Shown piece after piece: positions 14,170-22,751 of a stretch of DNA of 38,277 nt. The position numbers and the translations under genes are program-made. Numbering within the stretch: position 1 is the stretch's first letter; each line of letters opens with the position of its first letter. Origin of the DNA: Bacteroidota bacterium (GTDB taxonomy: Bacteria; Bacteroidota; Bacteroidia; Bacteroidales; GCA-2748055); assembly GCA_024244665.1 (NCBI GenBank), contig JAAEOI010000317.1:1-38277 (forward strand). Direction: 5' to 3'. The notes beneath the pieces were generated by a model. That model was not told the origin of the DNA, made no database searches, and worked only from the letters and a program-made list of their open reading frames with translations.

Positions 14170-17043
14170 ATGACAGATTTGGACAATACTCCATTGGAGG
14201 GAATGCAGGAAGGTGAACAGTCTGTGGATGATGTGAAGATCACCCACCTGACAGGTATGTACGAAGACTATTTCATCGATTACGCCTCCTATGTGATCCT
14301 TGAGCGTGCTGTTCCCCATATTACCGACGGCCTCAAACCTGTACAGAGGCGGATCATGCATGCCATGAAACGTATCGATGACGGCCGTTACAACAAGGTG
14401 GCTAACATCATCGGGAACACCATGCAGTACCACCCCCACGGGGATGCATCCATTGGTGACGCATTGGTGCAGATCGGCCAGAAGGACCTGCTGGTGGATA
14501 TGCAGGGAAACTGGGGAAACATATATACGGGCGATGGTGCCGCAGCATCCAGGTACATTGAAGCAAGACTCTCCGGCTTTGCCAACGAGGTGCTTTTCAA
14601 TCCCAAGACCACCGAATGGAAGTTATCCTATGACGGAAGGAATAAGGAGCCTGTCACTCTTCCTGTAAAATTCCCCCTGCTGCTTGCTCTTGGTGCGGAA
14701 GGGATTGCCGTGGGACTGTCATCCAAGATCCTGCCCCATAATTTCAATGAGCTGATCGATGCCTCCATCAAACACCTCCAGGGAAAAGAGTTCGAGCTCT
14801 ATCCCGATTTTCCCACGGGCGGACTGGCTGAGATAAGCCGGTACAACGATGGCTTGCGGGGCGGCGCGATACGGGTCAGGGCGAAAATTGAAAAAGTCGA
14901 TAACAAAACCCTGGTGATCAAAGATCTTCCCTATGGAAAAACCACAGGCAGTCTTATTGAATCGATCATCAAGGCCACAGAAAAGGGAAAGATCAAGATC
15001 AAGAGGATCGATGACAATACGGCCGCAAACGTGGAGGTCCTGGTGCACCTTGGGGCCAATGTATCGTCCGACAAAACCATCGATGCACTTTATGCCTTCA
15101 CCGATTGCGAGATCTCCATCTCTCCCAATTGCTGCGTGATCGATGACAATAAGCCCCGTTTTGTGGGTGTAAGTGAGGTCCTGAGGGTGAATGCAGACCA
15201 TACCATGGAGCTGCTTAAACTGGAACTTGAGATCAGGCTCAGGGAGTTGCAGGAGGAGTGGCACATGTCGTCGCTGGAGAAGATCTTCATCGAGAAACGG
15301 ATCTACCGCGATATTGAGGAGTGCGAAACCTGGGAGAGTGTAATTGAGGCCATTGACAAAGGCCTGGACCCATATAAAAAACTGTTCCTTCGCGATATAA
15401 CCCGGGAAGATATTGTTAAGCTCACCGAAATCAAAATCAAGCGTATCTCCAAATACGATACGAAGCGTGCCGATGAGCACATCAAATCGCTGGAAGAGGA
15501 GATGACAGAGGTGAAAAACCACCTGGCCAACCTGGTCAACTACACCATCGACTATTTCAAAAGAATAAAGAAGAAGTACGGCAAGGGAATGAACCGGAGA
15601 ACAGAACTTCGGAACTTTGCCAGTATAGAGGCCGTAAAGGTGGTTGTTGCTAACCAGAAGCTCTATATGAATGCCGCTGACGGCTTCATCGGAACGGGGC
15701 TCAGAAAAGACGATTTTGTGTGTGAATGTTCCGATATCGACGACATCATCGTCTTCCTTAAAAACGGGACATATACCATCACACGTGTGGCTGATAAACA
15801 GTTTGCGGGAAAAAATATCATCCATGCAACCGTCTTCAAAAAGAACGACAACCGAACCATCTATAACGTGGTCTATTTTGACGGGAACTCGGGTAATGTG
15901 ATGATGAAAAGGGCCCCGGTTACCGGGATCACCCGCGACAAGCAGTACAACATTGGCAAGGAGCATAAATACACTAAGGTCCTTTATTTCAGTGCCAATC
16001 CGAACGGGGAAGCCGAAGTGGTCAAGGTCTACCTCAGGCCAAGGCCCAGGCTGAAAAACCCGGTTTTCGAATTCGACTTTGCCGAACTTGCCATCAAGGG
16101 AAGGGGTGCCCTGGGGAATATCCTTACAAAGTTCTCGGTCCAGAAAATAGTAATGAAGGAGAAGGGTGTCTCCACCCTGGGAGGCCGGAAAATATGGTTC
16201 GACGAGGATGTGATGCGGATCAACGTGGATGCCCGGGGCAAGTTCCTGGGAGAATTCTCGGGAGAAGACAAGATCCTTGTGGTCACCAAGTCGGGGCACT
16301 TCCGAACCACCAACTTCGATCTGAGCAACCATTTTGAGGATGATGTTCTGATCATCGAAAAGTTCAGAGAAGGGAAGATCTGGTCGGCAGCCTACTACGA
16401 CGCCGAACAGAAATACTACTACCTAAAGAGGTTTCACATAGAAGCCTCAGCAAAATCGATCCGCTTTATCGGGGAGCATCCCGACTCCCGACTCATCCGC
16501 ATCACCGAGGTAGAGTACCCACGCCTGGAGTTGAAGTTCGGGGGAAAGAGCCGCGACCGCAACCCGGAAATCATCGAGGTGGCAGAATTTATCGGAATCA
16601 AAAGCTACAAGGCTCGCGGCAAAAGGCTCTCCAACTACGAGGTAAAAGTGGTAGAGGAGCTGGAACCTATGGAAGTGATCTCCAAAGGAGGCGAACCGGA
16701 CATCATGGAAACTCCGCATGAGGAGGAGGAGATCGTGCTCCTTGAAGAGAAGAAGGCCAAAGAGAAGGTAAAAGATAAGCCGGTGGAGAAAAAAGCTGTG
16801 AAAGCAAGACCGAAACCCAAAGCAAAAGAAGAAAAGGCTGCCAAAGTAAAAAAGGATGCTCCAAAGAAGGAACCCCCAAAGAAAAAGCCGCCAAAGAAAG
16901 AGTCGCCAAAAAAGCCTGATGCCACCCCTAAACAAAACCCCGATGATGTCCCCATGGAGGTGGTGAAACCCAAAGAGGAGAAGAAGGACGACAACCAGGA
17001 CGATCAATCGGAACCTAACGGCCAGTTCTCGCTGGAGTGGTAA
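14170..17043 (+). CDS. parC: DNA topoisomerase IV subunit A (ParC) with Lys/Pro-rich tail
   Basis: The 957-residue product has the type IIA breakage-rejoining core (about 25-480). The catalytic tyrosine is Tyr129 in AASRYIEARLS, and the conserved LKPVQRRIMHAM and HPHGDASIGDALV are present. A coiled-coil stretch follows (about 425-470, DEHIKSLEEEMTEVKNHLAN), then a beta-pinwheel C-terminal domain (about 495-830). Residues about 857-957 form a low-complexity tail rich in Lys, Pro, Glu and Ala, with repeats of the type KKEPPKKKPPKKESPKK, ending QFSLEW. The tail is basic then acidic and likely disordered; it may bind DNA. No gyrase-box QRRGGKG is seen, consistent with topoisomerase IV. aroK follows after a single base. 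Confidence 0.93.
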   Translation: MTDLDNTPLEGMQEGEQSVDDVKITHLTGMYEDYFIDYASYVILERAVPHITDGLKPVQRRIMHAMKRIDDGRYNKVANIIGNTMQYHPHGDASIGDALVQIGQKDLLVDMQGNWGNIYTGDGAAASRYIEARLSGFANEVLFNPKTTEWKLSYDGRNKEPVTLPVKFPLLLALGAEGIAVGLSSKILPHNFNELIDASIKHLQGKEFELYPDFPTGGLAEISRYNDGLRGGAIRVRAKIEKVDNKTLVIKDLPYGKTTGSLIESIIKATEKGKIKIKRIDDNTAANVEVLVHLGANVSSDKTIDALYAFTDCEISISPNCCVIDDNKPRFVGVSEVLRVNADHTMELLKLELEIRLRELQEEWHMSSLEKIFIEKRIYRDIEECETWESVIEAIDKGLDPYKKLFLRDITREDIVKLTEIKIKRISKYDTKRADEHIKSLEEEMTEVKNHLANLVNYTIDYFKRIKKKYGKGMNRRTELRNFASIEAVKVVVANQKLYMNAADGFIGTGLRKDDFVCECSDIDDIIVFLKNGTYTITRVADKQFAGKNIIHATVFKKNDNRTIYNVVYFDGNSGNVMMKRAPVTGITRDKQYNIGKEHKYTKVLYFSANPNGEAEVVKVYLRPRPRLKNPVFEFDFAELAIKGRGALGNILTKFSVQKIVMKEKGVSTLGGRKIWFDEDVMRINVDARGKFLGEFSGEDKILVVTKSGHFRTTNFDLSNHFEDDVLIIEKFREGKIWSAAYYDAEQKYYYLKRFHIEASAKSIRFIGEHPDSRLIRITEVEYPRLELKFGGKSRDRNPEIIEVAEFIGIKSYKARGKRLSNYEVKVVEELEPMEVISKGGEPDIMETPHEEEEIVLLEEKKAKEKVKDKPVEKKAVKARPKPKAKEEKAAKVKKDAPKKEPPKKKPPKKESPKKPDATPKQNPDDVPMEVVKPKEEKKDDNQDDQSEPNGQFSLEW

Positions 17044-17044
17044 A

Positions 17045-17551
17045 ATGCAGCTAAGAATATTTCTCATCGGATTTATGGGTTCGGGCAAAACCACCATGGG
17101 CTCAATACTGGCCAGGAAGATGGGATATGAGTTTGTGGACATGGACCAGCTTATCGAGGATACAGCAAGGATGACTGTCCCTGGTATATTCTCAGAACAT
17201 GGGGAAGAGGTATTCAGGAAATGGGAACGGGACATCCTACAGGAATTATGCCTTCGTGAAAAGGTGGTGATCGCCACAGGAGGCGGGGCACCCTGTCATG
17301 GCGAAATGATGACTGTCATGAATGATAACGGAGCCACCGTATACATCAAACTCACCCCTGCTGTACTGAAAGACCGCCTGATGCAGTCCAAAACAGACCG
17401 TCCCCTGATCAGGGGAAAATCGGAAGAGGAGCTCCTGGAATTCATCAAGACAGTGCTGGAAAAACGTGAAATCTTCTATTTGCGGGCCAACCATATTATT
17501 GATGGGATCAACCTTGGCCCCGATCAACTGGCAGAACTCCTGGAAGACTGA
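17045..17551 (+). CDS. aroK: Shikimate kinase
   Basis: The 168-residue product has the P-loop GFMGSGKTT (about 9-17), the shikimate-binding region DMDQLIE (about 32-38), a Walker-B-like GGGAP (about 79-83) and a LID region (TDRPLIRG). It phosphorylates shikimate at the 3-hydroxyl with ATP, the fifth step of chorismate synthesis. Length is normal. The start follows the parC stop after one base (TAA-A-ATG), so it is translationally coupled. The stop (17549-17551) abuts the stop of lplA on the other strand (TGA|TCA) with no base between, so transcription of either gene must run into the other or end within it. Confidence 0.95.
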   Translation: MQLRIFLIGFMGSGKTTMGSILARKMGYEFVDMDQLIEDTARMTVPGIFSEHGEEVFRKWERDILQELCLREKVVIATGGGAPCHGEMMTVMNDNGATVYIKLTPAVLKDRLMQSKTDRPLIRGKSEEELLEFIKTVLEKREIFYLRANHIIDGINLGPDQLAELLED

Positions 17552-18532
17552 TCAAAACATTCCTGAAAGCAGTACCTCATTCCCCAGGCCGTCGATGTAA
17601 TCCTCCACCTTTATACCGGAGAGTCGCATGCGTATGGTCTGTGGATCATGTATGGTCCCCACAAGGACCTCCTCAAGTGCGTGGATATCCTTAGATCCCG
17701 GAAACTCGCCTTCGAAATGAACCTCCTGGATAATCCCCTTTTCCACATTCATATGCAGGGCAATTTCCCTGTCGCCATAACGAAGGGCTTTGCTGAACTG
17801 GTACCTGGGAGAATATCCGAAGTTCCACTCCCAGGTAGAAAATCTCGTATCCTTTAATTCTGTGATCTCCTTGAGATCCTTTTCACTGTAGATATAATTC
17901 CCGGCACCTTCCAGACTATCTAAAATAAAGTCAAAAAGCTTTTCTTGAAAATCCTCCACCCCCATCTTTTCAACAAGATGCTCATTGATATTGGTTACTT
18001 CGGAACGCACTGATTTAACGGCCCGGTCTTCAAATGTGCCTGGTTTGACTTTAAGTGCCCGGGAGAGATCTTTTATTTCGGATGAGAACAGCAGGGTGCC
18101 GTGGTGCAATACCCTGCGCTTATATACATGACTGGCTGTGCCGGAAATTTTCTTATTTCCAAGCAGCAGTTCGTTGCGTTTGCCCAGGGTCACATCCAGT
18201 CCCATCTGCTTCAAGGCTGCAATAACGGGAATCGTATGCCGTTTGTAGTCCACCAGCTCTCCTTCCCTGCCCGTGGTAATAAAGGCAAAGTTGAGGTTCC
18301 CAAGGTCGTGAAAAACGGTTCCTCCACCCGAAATCCGGCGGACCACGGTAATGTTATTCTCCTCCACATAGGGAAGGTTGATCTCGGCAAGGGTGTTCTG
18401 GTGCTTTCCCACCACGATGGAAGGCTTGTTCCTGTACAGAAGGAAATAATCTTCGGTGCGGGATTTCAGCAATACCTCCTCAGAGGCGAGGTTAAAGCAG
18501 GGTTCTGTGCTTTGGCTGCTGATACACCTCAT
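17552..18532 (-). CDS. lplA: Lipoate-protein ligase A
   Basis: The product is 326 residues from the ATG at 18532. The N-terminal catalytic domain has the family pattern FNLASEEVLLK (about 13-23) and the lipoyl-AMP loop RRISGGGTVFHDLGNLNF (about 66-83), with the conserved Lys of the KISGTASH-like segment (about 128-135). The C-terminal accessory domain is present (about 245-326). It attaches lipoate to the lysine of 2-oxoacid dehydrogenase E2 and GcvH proteins. The ATG at 18532 is chosen over the one at 18550 because relatives begin MxCI and it follows the PAP2 stop after 4 bases. The longer form would overlap that gene by 14 bp. Confidence 0.92.
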   Translation of the reverse strand: MRCISSQSTEPCFNLASEEVLLKSRTEDYFLLYRNKPSIVVGKHQNTLAEINLPYVEENNITVVRRISGGGTVFHDLGNLNFAFITTGREGELVDYKRHTIPVIAALKQMGLDVTLGKRNELLLGNKKISGTASHVYKRRVLHHGTLLFSSEIKDLSRALKVKPGTFEDRAVKSVRSEVTNINEHLVEKMGVEDFQEKLFDFILDSLEGAGNYIYSEKDLKEITELKDTRFSTWEWNFGYSPRYQFSKALRYGDREIALHMNVEKGIIQEVHFEGEFPGSKDIHALEEVLVGTIHDPQTIRMRLSGIKVEDYIDGLGNEVLLSGMF

Positions 18533-18536
18533 AAAT

Positions 18537-19121
18537 TCAGCTTTTCGCAACCCACCAGTTGGGGGGAAGCTTCGATATCAAAAGACTGAATAGCCACCAG
18601 GCCAGCCAGCCGCAGGCAACACCCAGTAGCGAGCCACACAGGACATCACCGGGGTAGTGCACTCCAAGGTAGATCCGGCTGTATCCTACCAGTGCGGCCC
18701 AGACAATCATCATGATTGTGAACCACTTTTTTCTTACCCACAGGAAGAGCAGGGTGGCCACACCGAATGTATTGGCGGCATGGGAGGAGACAAAACCATA
18801 CTGCCCGCCGCATTTGTTATTCACCAGGTGAACCAGTCCGTCCAGGGAGGGTTCATGACACGGCCTCAGCCGCTGGAATACGTTCTTAAAGAGCTGTACG
18901 GAACTCTGGTCGGCCATGGTAATCACAATTACCACGAACAGGACCATCGGGGCCATCTGCCACCCCTTCTTCCAGCTTAAAAACACAAGCAGCGAAAGGT
19001 AGAATGGCCACCAGGTGGTTTTGCCGCTCACCCACCACATAATCACATCCCACGAATCACTGTTCAGCCCGTTCAGAAAAAGGAAAACCCTTGTGTCAAA
19101 TTGAATCAACCAATCAATCAT
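18537..19121 (-). CDS. PAP2-family membrane phosphatase
   Basis: The 194-residue product has several membrane helices and the three phosphatase motifs: KNVFQRLRP (Kx6RP), SSHAANTFG (PSGH-like, with the catalytic His) and SRIYLGVHYPGD (SRx5Hx3D). Enzymes of this kind dephosphorylate lipid phosphates such as undecaprenyl diphosphate or phosphatidic acid at the outer face of the inner membrane; the substrate here is open. The ATG at 19121 is preferred to the upstream start at 19157, since it lies 4 bases after the obgE stop and begins the usual first amphipathic stretch (MIDWLIQFDTRVFLFLN). It is part of the adk-obgE-PAP2-lplA run. Confidence 0.9.
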   Translation of the reverse strand: MIDWLIQFDTRVFLFLNGLNSDSWDVIMWWVSGKTTWWPFYLSLLVFLSWKKGWQMAPMVLFVVIVITMADQSSVQLFKNVFQRLRPCHEPSLDGLVHLVNNKCGGQYGFVSSHAANTFGVATLLFLWVRKKWFTIMMIVWAALVGYSRIYLGVHYPGDVLCGSLLGVACGWLAWWLFSLLISKLPPNWWVAKS

Positions 19122-19125
19122 AGTC

Positions 19126-20115
19126 TCAGGTGTTAAGCAATTTCCATATGATATCATTGAGGGTCACCAGTCCCAGGTTGGCCACCGATGAGATGAAATG
19201 GGATCTGATTTCCGGCAATTCCTTTTCAATCTCCTCCTTCAGCTCTTCATCCAGAAGGTCCGATTTAGTGATAACAAGCAAACGCTGCTTATCCAGCAAC
19301 TCGGGATTGTACTTCTCCAGTTCAGAAAGAAGAATCTGGTACTCCTTACCGATATCGTTACTATCGGCCGGCACCATGAAAATCAGCATGGAGTTCCTTT
19401 CAATATGCCTCAAAAAACGGTGGCCCAGTCCTTTCCCCTCACTGGCTCCCTCAATGATCCCCGGTATATCGGCCATCACGAAGGATCGGTCGTCGCGATA
19501 TTTCACGATCCCCAGGTTAGGAACCAGCGTGGTAAACGGATAATCGGCAATTTTTGGTTTGGCCGCCGACATGGCTGAAAGCAGGGTTGATTTGCCCGCA
19601 TTGGGAAATCCCACAAGCCCCACATCAGCCAGGAGTTTCAATTCGAGTATGAACCAACCCTCATCGCTATCCTCCCCCGGCTGGGCAAACCTTGGGGTCT
19701 GCATGGTAGCAGATTTGAAATGGTCATTCCCCTGTCCGCCCCGTCCGCCGGAAATCAGGATCTTCTCTTCGTCATGCCCGGTGATTTCAAAAAGTACATC
19801 TTTGGTTTCAGGATCCCTTGCCACAGTACCCAGGGGAACTTCAATGAAGGAGTCGTCACCACTGGCGCCGGTTTTCAGGGAAGATCCGCCCGATTCACCA
19901 TTGGTGGCAAAGACATGCCTCTTGTATTTAAGGTGCAAAAGTGTCCAGAGCTGTTTGTTGCCCCTCAGGAGTACATGACCGCCCCTTCCGCCATCACCCC
20001 CGTCGGGGCCACCCTTACTGGTAAGTTTGTCACGGCGCAGGTGTGCCGATCCGCTGCCACCCTTTCCGGACCGGCAAAAGACCTTTACATAATCGACGAA
20101 GTTAGCGTTGGACAT
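19126..20115 (-). CDS. obgE: GTPase ObgE/CgtA
   Basis: The 329-residue product has the glycine-rich Obg fold (about 1-155, [29 protein letters not shown]) and then the G domain. The P-loop is GFPNAGKST, switch regions [12 protein letters not shown] and [10 protein letters not shown], and the base-recognition motif ITKSDLLD. It binds the large ribosomal subunit and couples GTP hydrolysis to assembly and growth control. There is no C-terminal OCT domain, as in other short Bacteroidota forms. The ATG at 20115 ([12 protein letters not shown]) is favoured over the TTG at 20121. adk lies 21 bp upstream and the PAP2 gene 4 bp downstream. Confidence 0.95.
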   Translation of the reverse strand: MSNANFVDYVKVFCRSGKGGSGSAHLRRDKLTSKGGPDGGDGGRGGHVLLRGNKQLWTLLHLKYKRHVFATNGESGGSSLKTGASGDDSFIEVPLGTVARDPETKDVLFEITGHDEEKILISGGRGGQGNDHFKSATMQTPRFAQPGEDSDEGWFILELKLLADVGLVGFPNAGKSTLLSAMSAAKPKIADYPFTTLVPNLGIVKYRDDRSFVMADIPGIIEGASEGKGLGHRFLRHIERNSMLIFMVPADSNDIGKEYQILLSELEKYNPELLDKQRLLVITKSDLLDEELKEEIEKELPEIRSHFISSVANLGLVTLNDIIWKLLNT

Positions 20116-20136
20116 ATCCAATCATGAACTGAATGC

Positions 20137-20709
20137 TCAGTTCACCTTTTCAATCACCTGAACAATGCGCTCGAAAATCTTATCCACGGAACCAGTGCCA
20201 TCAACTGGGACATGCTTATGCATCTTATCGTAATAGTAGGTTACCGGAACTGTCTGCCGTTTATAAACATCAATTCGGTTATTGATGGTCTCCAGATTAT
20301 CGTCTGAACGCCCTGTCTCCTCACCCCTCTTTGTCAGCCGTGTCACCAGCTCTTCCCTGGACACATCAAGGGAAATCATTACACTAACCCGCTCGTCCAA
20401 ATTGGTAAGTGCCTTGCGCAACTCGCGGGCCTGTTCAACTGTGCGCGGGAAGCCGTCAAAAATGAAACCGGCTCCGCCCTGGTTCTCATTAAGCTTGTTA
20501 ACAATCATTCCAATAACGATCTTATCAGAAACAAGTTCTCCTTGGTCCATAATCTCCTTGGCCTTTTTTCCCAATTCCGTCTGGTCAGCCACCTCCTGCC
20601 TGAGCAGGTCACCTGTTGATATGTGTGTAAGATTATACTTCTCTATGATCTTAGAAGCCTGGGTGCCTTTTCCCGATCCCGGAGGGCCGAATAATACAAT
20701 ATTAAGCAT
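20137..20709 (-). CDS. adk: Adenylate kinase
   Basis: The 190-residue product begins MLNIVLFGPPGSGKGTQ (P-loop), then STGDLLRQEV (AMP binding) and DGFPRTVEQA, with a short LID region (KRGEETGRSDD). It catalyses ATP + AMP to 2 ADP in the cytoplasm. The ATG at 20709 is chosen over 20736 because it places the P-loop at the usual position. A TAnnTTTG box (20736-20743) lies just upstream, giving a short leader, so adk and the genes after it can be transcribed independently of hpt (stop at 20757). Confidence 0.95.
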   Translation of the reverse strand: MLNIVLFGPPGSGKGTQASKIIEKYNLTHISTGDLLRQEVADQTELGKKAKEIMDQGELVSDKIVIGMIVNKLNENQGGAGFIFDGFPRTVEQARELRKALTNLDERVSVMISLDVSREELVTRLTKRGEETGRSDDNLETINNRIDVYKRQTVPVTYYYDKMHKHVPVDGTGSVDKIFERIVQVIEKVN

Positions 20710-20735
20710 GTCTTTTTTGTTTTTTATAACGAGCA

Positions 20736-20743
20736 CAAAAGTA
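20736..20743 (-). promoter_or_regulatory. TACTTTTG, -7 box for adk
   Basis: The minus strand reads TACTTTTG, matching TAnnTTTG, 27 bp upstream of the adk ATG and in the gap after hpt. No good -33 box is seen. It would allow transcription of adk-obgE-PAP2-lplA separately from hpt. Confidence 0.4.
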
Positions 20744-20756
20744 ACAAAGATTCTAA

Positions 20757-21302
20757 TTAAGAATCTACTAACTGGTAAATTTCCTTGAAGTTTCTGCCAT
20801 ATCCGTCATAGTCCAGGCCATAGCCGAGGATAAAGTCATTGGGAATCTCCATTCCCACGTAATCCAGTTTTACATCCCGGATGGTGGCATCGGGCTTATG
20901 CAGGAAGGTAGCCACCCTGATCTCTGCCGGCTCGTATCCCGACAGCTGCCTGATAATGGTTTCAAGAGTAATCCCCGTGTCCACTATATCCTCCAGTACA
21001 ATCACCACACGATCTTTAAGGTCGAAATTGATCCCGATCAGTTGTTTGACCGTTCCTGTGGATTTGGTACCGCTGTACGAGGTAAGCTTCAGGAATGTTA
21101 TCTGACAGGGAAAGGTAATCTGTTTATAAAGGTCGCTTGCAAACATAAATGCCCCATTGAGGATGCCGAGAAAGATGGGATCCTTATCTGCCAGGTCTTC
21201 ATTCATCTGTTGGGCAATCCGGGTGACCTCTTTCTGGATCCGTTCCTCCGGGATAAAGGGCTCAAACTTTTTATCCCGCACCTGTACTAATTCTTTGCTC
21301 AT
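20757..21302 (-). CDS. hpt: Hypoxanthine phosphoribosyltransferase
   Basis: The 181-residue product has the type I PRTase fold with the PRPP-binding signature VVIVLEDIVDTGITL (about 99-113), the pyrophosphate loop region LNGAFMFASDL and the C-terminal YVGMEIPNDFILGYGLDY. It makes IMP or GMP from hypoxanthine or guanine and PRPP. The ATG at 21302 (MSKELVQVRDKKF) is preferred; the upstream in-frame extension to 21383 has no family counterpart and crosses the promoter region. It is divergent from purE, so a purine salvage gene and a de novo gene share a 95-bp spacer. Confidence 0.93.
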   Translation of the reverse strand: MSKELVQVRDKKFEPFIPEERIQKEVTRIAQQMNEDLADKDPIFLGILNGAFMFASDLYKQITFPCQITFLKLTSYSGTKSTGTVKQLIGINFDLKDRVVIVLEDIVDTGITLETIIRQLSGYEPAEIRVATFLHKPDATIRDVKLDYVGMEIPNDFILGYGLDYDGYGRNFKEIYQLVDS

Positions 21303-21354
21303 TTGGATATTTTCCCTCAAAGTAATCAATGATCCACAAGAATAAAAAAAATTG

Positions 21355-21362
21355 TAATTTTG
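21355..21362 (+). promoter_or_regulatory. TAATTTTG, -7 box for purE
   Basis: TAATTTTG fits TAnnTTTG and lies 36 bp upstream of the purE ATG. The 95-bp divergent spacer is AT-rich; on the minus strand TATTCTTG (21336-21343), one base off consensus, could serve hpt. No purine riboswitch-like fold was recognised. Confidence 0.4.
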
Positions 21363-21397
21363 TTGGCTGATATTTATCCACAAAGAACATTAATCAA

Positions 21398-21910
21398 ATG
21401 AAACCCAGAGTCAGTATAATCATGGGAAGCACATCCGACCTTCCCATCATGGAGAAAGCAGCAAAATTGCTAGATGAGTTCGAGATCCCGTTTGAGATTA
21501 ATGCTCTTTCAGCACACCGGACACCGGACGAAGCTGCGGAATTTGGCAAGAATGCCGCTGAGAGAGGAATCAGGGTGATCATTGCAGGAGCTGGCGGTGC
21601 TGCACACCTTCCCGGGGTTATAGCAGCCCTTACTCCCCTGCCTGTGATCGGGGTGCCTATTAAAGCATCCATCTCCATCGACGGATGGGATTCAATACTG
21701 AGCATCCTGCAGATGCCCCCGGGAATTCCCGTGGCAACAGTGGGACTGGATGGTGCAATGAATGCAGGGATCCTTGCAGCACAGATCCTGGCAACAGGAG
21801 ATGAGGCTCTGCTTGAGAAGATGAAACAGTATAAAGGCAGTCTGGCTAAAAAAATTGTAAAGGCCAACCAGGAGCTGAAGGAGGTTTCATTTAAATTTAA
21901 AACCAATTGA
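21398..21910 (+). CDS. purE: N5-carboxyaminoimidazole ribonucleotide mutase (PurE)
   Basis: The 170-residue product has the class I PurE signatures: IIMGSTSDLPIMEKA (about 6-20), the catalytic-His region ALSAHRTPDEAAEF (about 37-50) and IAGAGGAAHLPGVIAALTPL (about 61-80). It converts N5-CAIR to CAIR in purine synthesis. Length is normal and the start is unambiguous. The outer-membrane protein gene begins 7 bp after its stop, so they are probably cotranscribed even though their functions differ. Confidence 0.96.
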   Translation: MKPRVSIIMGSTSDLPIMEKAAKLLDEFEIPFEINALSAHRTPDEAAEFGKNAAERGIRVIIAGAGGAAHLPGVIAALTPLPVIGVPIKASISIDGWDSILSILQMPPGIPVATVGLDGAMNAGILAAQILATGDEALLEKMKQYKGSLAKKIVKANQELKEVSFKFKTN

Positions 21911-21917
21911 TCGGAAC

Positions 21918-22751
21918 ATGATACTTCCACTAAAGTGGATCATACGGAGACCGGGATTTTTGATCCCGGTCTTTTTTTTGTCCTGTTTCCAGATAGCCGG
22001 ACAGGTTCACTGGCAGGATGCAGAATCCGCAGCCCTTGGCCGGTGCTATGTCACACGCCTGGGGACATCCTGTGCGGGCCTGAACCAGGCAGCTTTGGGC
22101 CGGATCGATAAAAGTTCATGCTCTCTGCATCATCTCCGCCCATTTATCACCCCCGAACTGGACATCCTTACACTCTCACTACAGCTTTCACTGAAACGGG
22201 GCGGACCAGGACTGAGTCTCTCAACCATGGGAATCACAGGGATGCGGCAGACCTCGGCCTGGATCTCATACGGCCTGATGCTCCATCCCCGCCTGTATGC
22301 AGGTGCAGGGATCCACCTGCTTAATACCGGCATCCGCGAAGATGCCCTCTTCCACACGGAAGCCGGTTTTGCCCTCGGTTTACAATTCATGGTCAGTGAC
22401 GAGCTGATCCTGGGTGCACATGTGAAGCACCCAAAAACTTGGGCCGGCAGTAAGAGTGGGCCCGCCGACGAACATCCGGTGATCAGCACCGGATTCTCCT
22501 ACTCCTTCTATAAAACTGCCCTCCTCCATACAGAACTCAATGTTACAGCCGGATTACCAATTCAATGGTGCAACGGACTTGCAATAAAAATAAGCGACTC
22601 CCTGCAACTGTTACTGGGCATAAACAACCAACCCTGGTCACTTTCAGCCGGTCTCTCTCTTAAACATAAAAGCTGGGGAATAAACCTGGCAGGAACATTC
22701 TGCATGGACTCGGGGGCCACCCCCGCCACCTCTCTAGCCTATGCATGGTAA
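21918..22751 (+). CDS. Predicted exported outer-membrane beta-barrel protein
   Basis: The 277-residue product has a signal peptide (about 1-29, GFLIPVFFLSCFQIAG). Alternating aromatic and glycine-rich strands follow (LSLSTMGITGMRQTSAWISY, LYAGAGIHLLNTG, LILGAHVKHPKTW), typical of a small barrel. It resembles PorV/PorQ-like barrel proteins in style, but I cannot assign it. The N-terminal segment ESAALGRCYVTRLGTSCAGLN is of the kind seen in these barrels (an A-LG start and a solvent loop). The gene overlaps the start of the HhH gene by 11 bp, so translation is coupled and the products may act together. Confidence 0.65.
   Translation: MILPLKWIIRRPGFLIPVFFLSCFQIAGQVHWQDAESAALGRCYVTRLGTSCAGLNQAALGRIDKSSCSLHHLRPFITPELDILTLSLQLSLKRGGPGLSLSTMGITGMRQTSAWISYGLMLHPRLYAGAGIHLLNTGIREDALFHTEAGFALGLQFMVSDELILGAHVKHPKTWAGSKSGPADEHPVISTGFSYSFYKTALLHTELNVTAGLPIQWCNGLAIKISDSLQLLLGINNQPWSLSAGLSLKHKSWGINLAGTFCMDSGATPATSLAYAW

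Noticed and set aside
14719..16332. 537-codon open frame antisense to parC
   Set aside because: It lies wholly inside the conserved ParC core on the other strand; its length follows from parC codon use and the product has no signal or domain.
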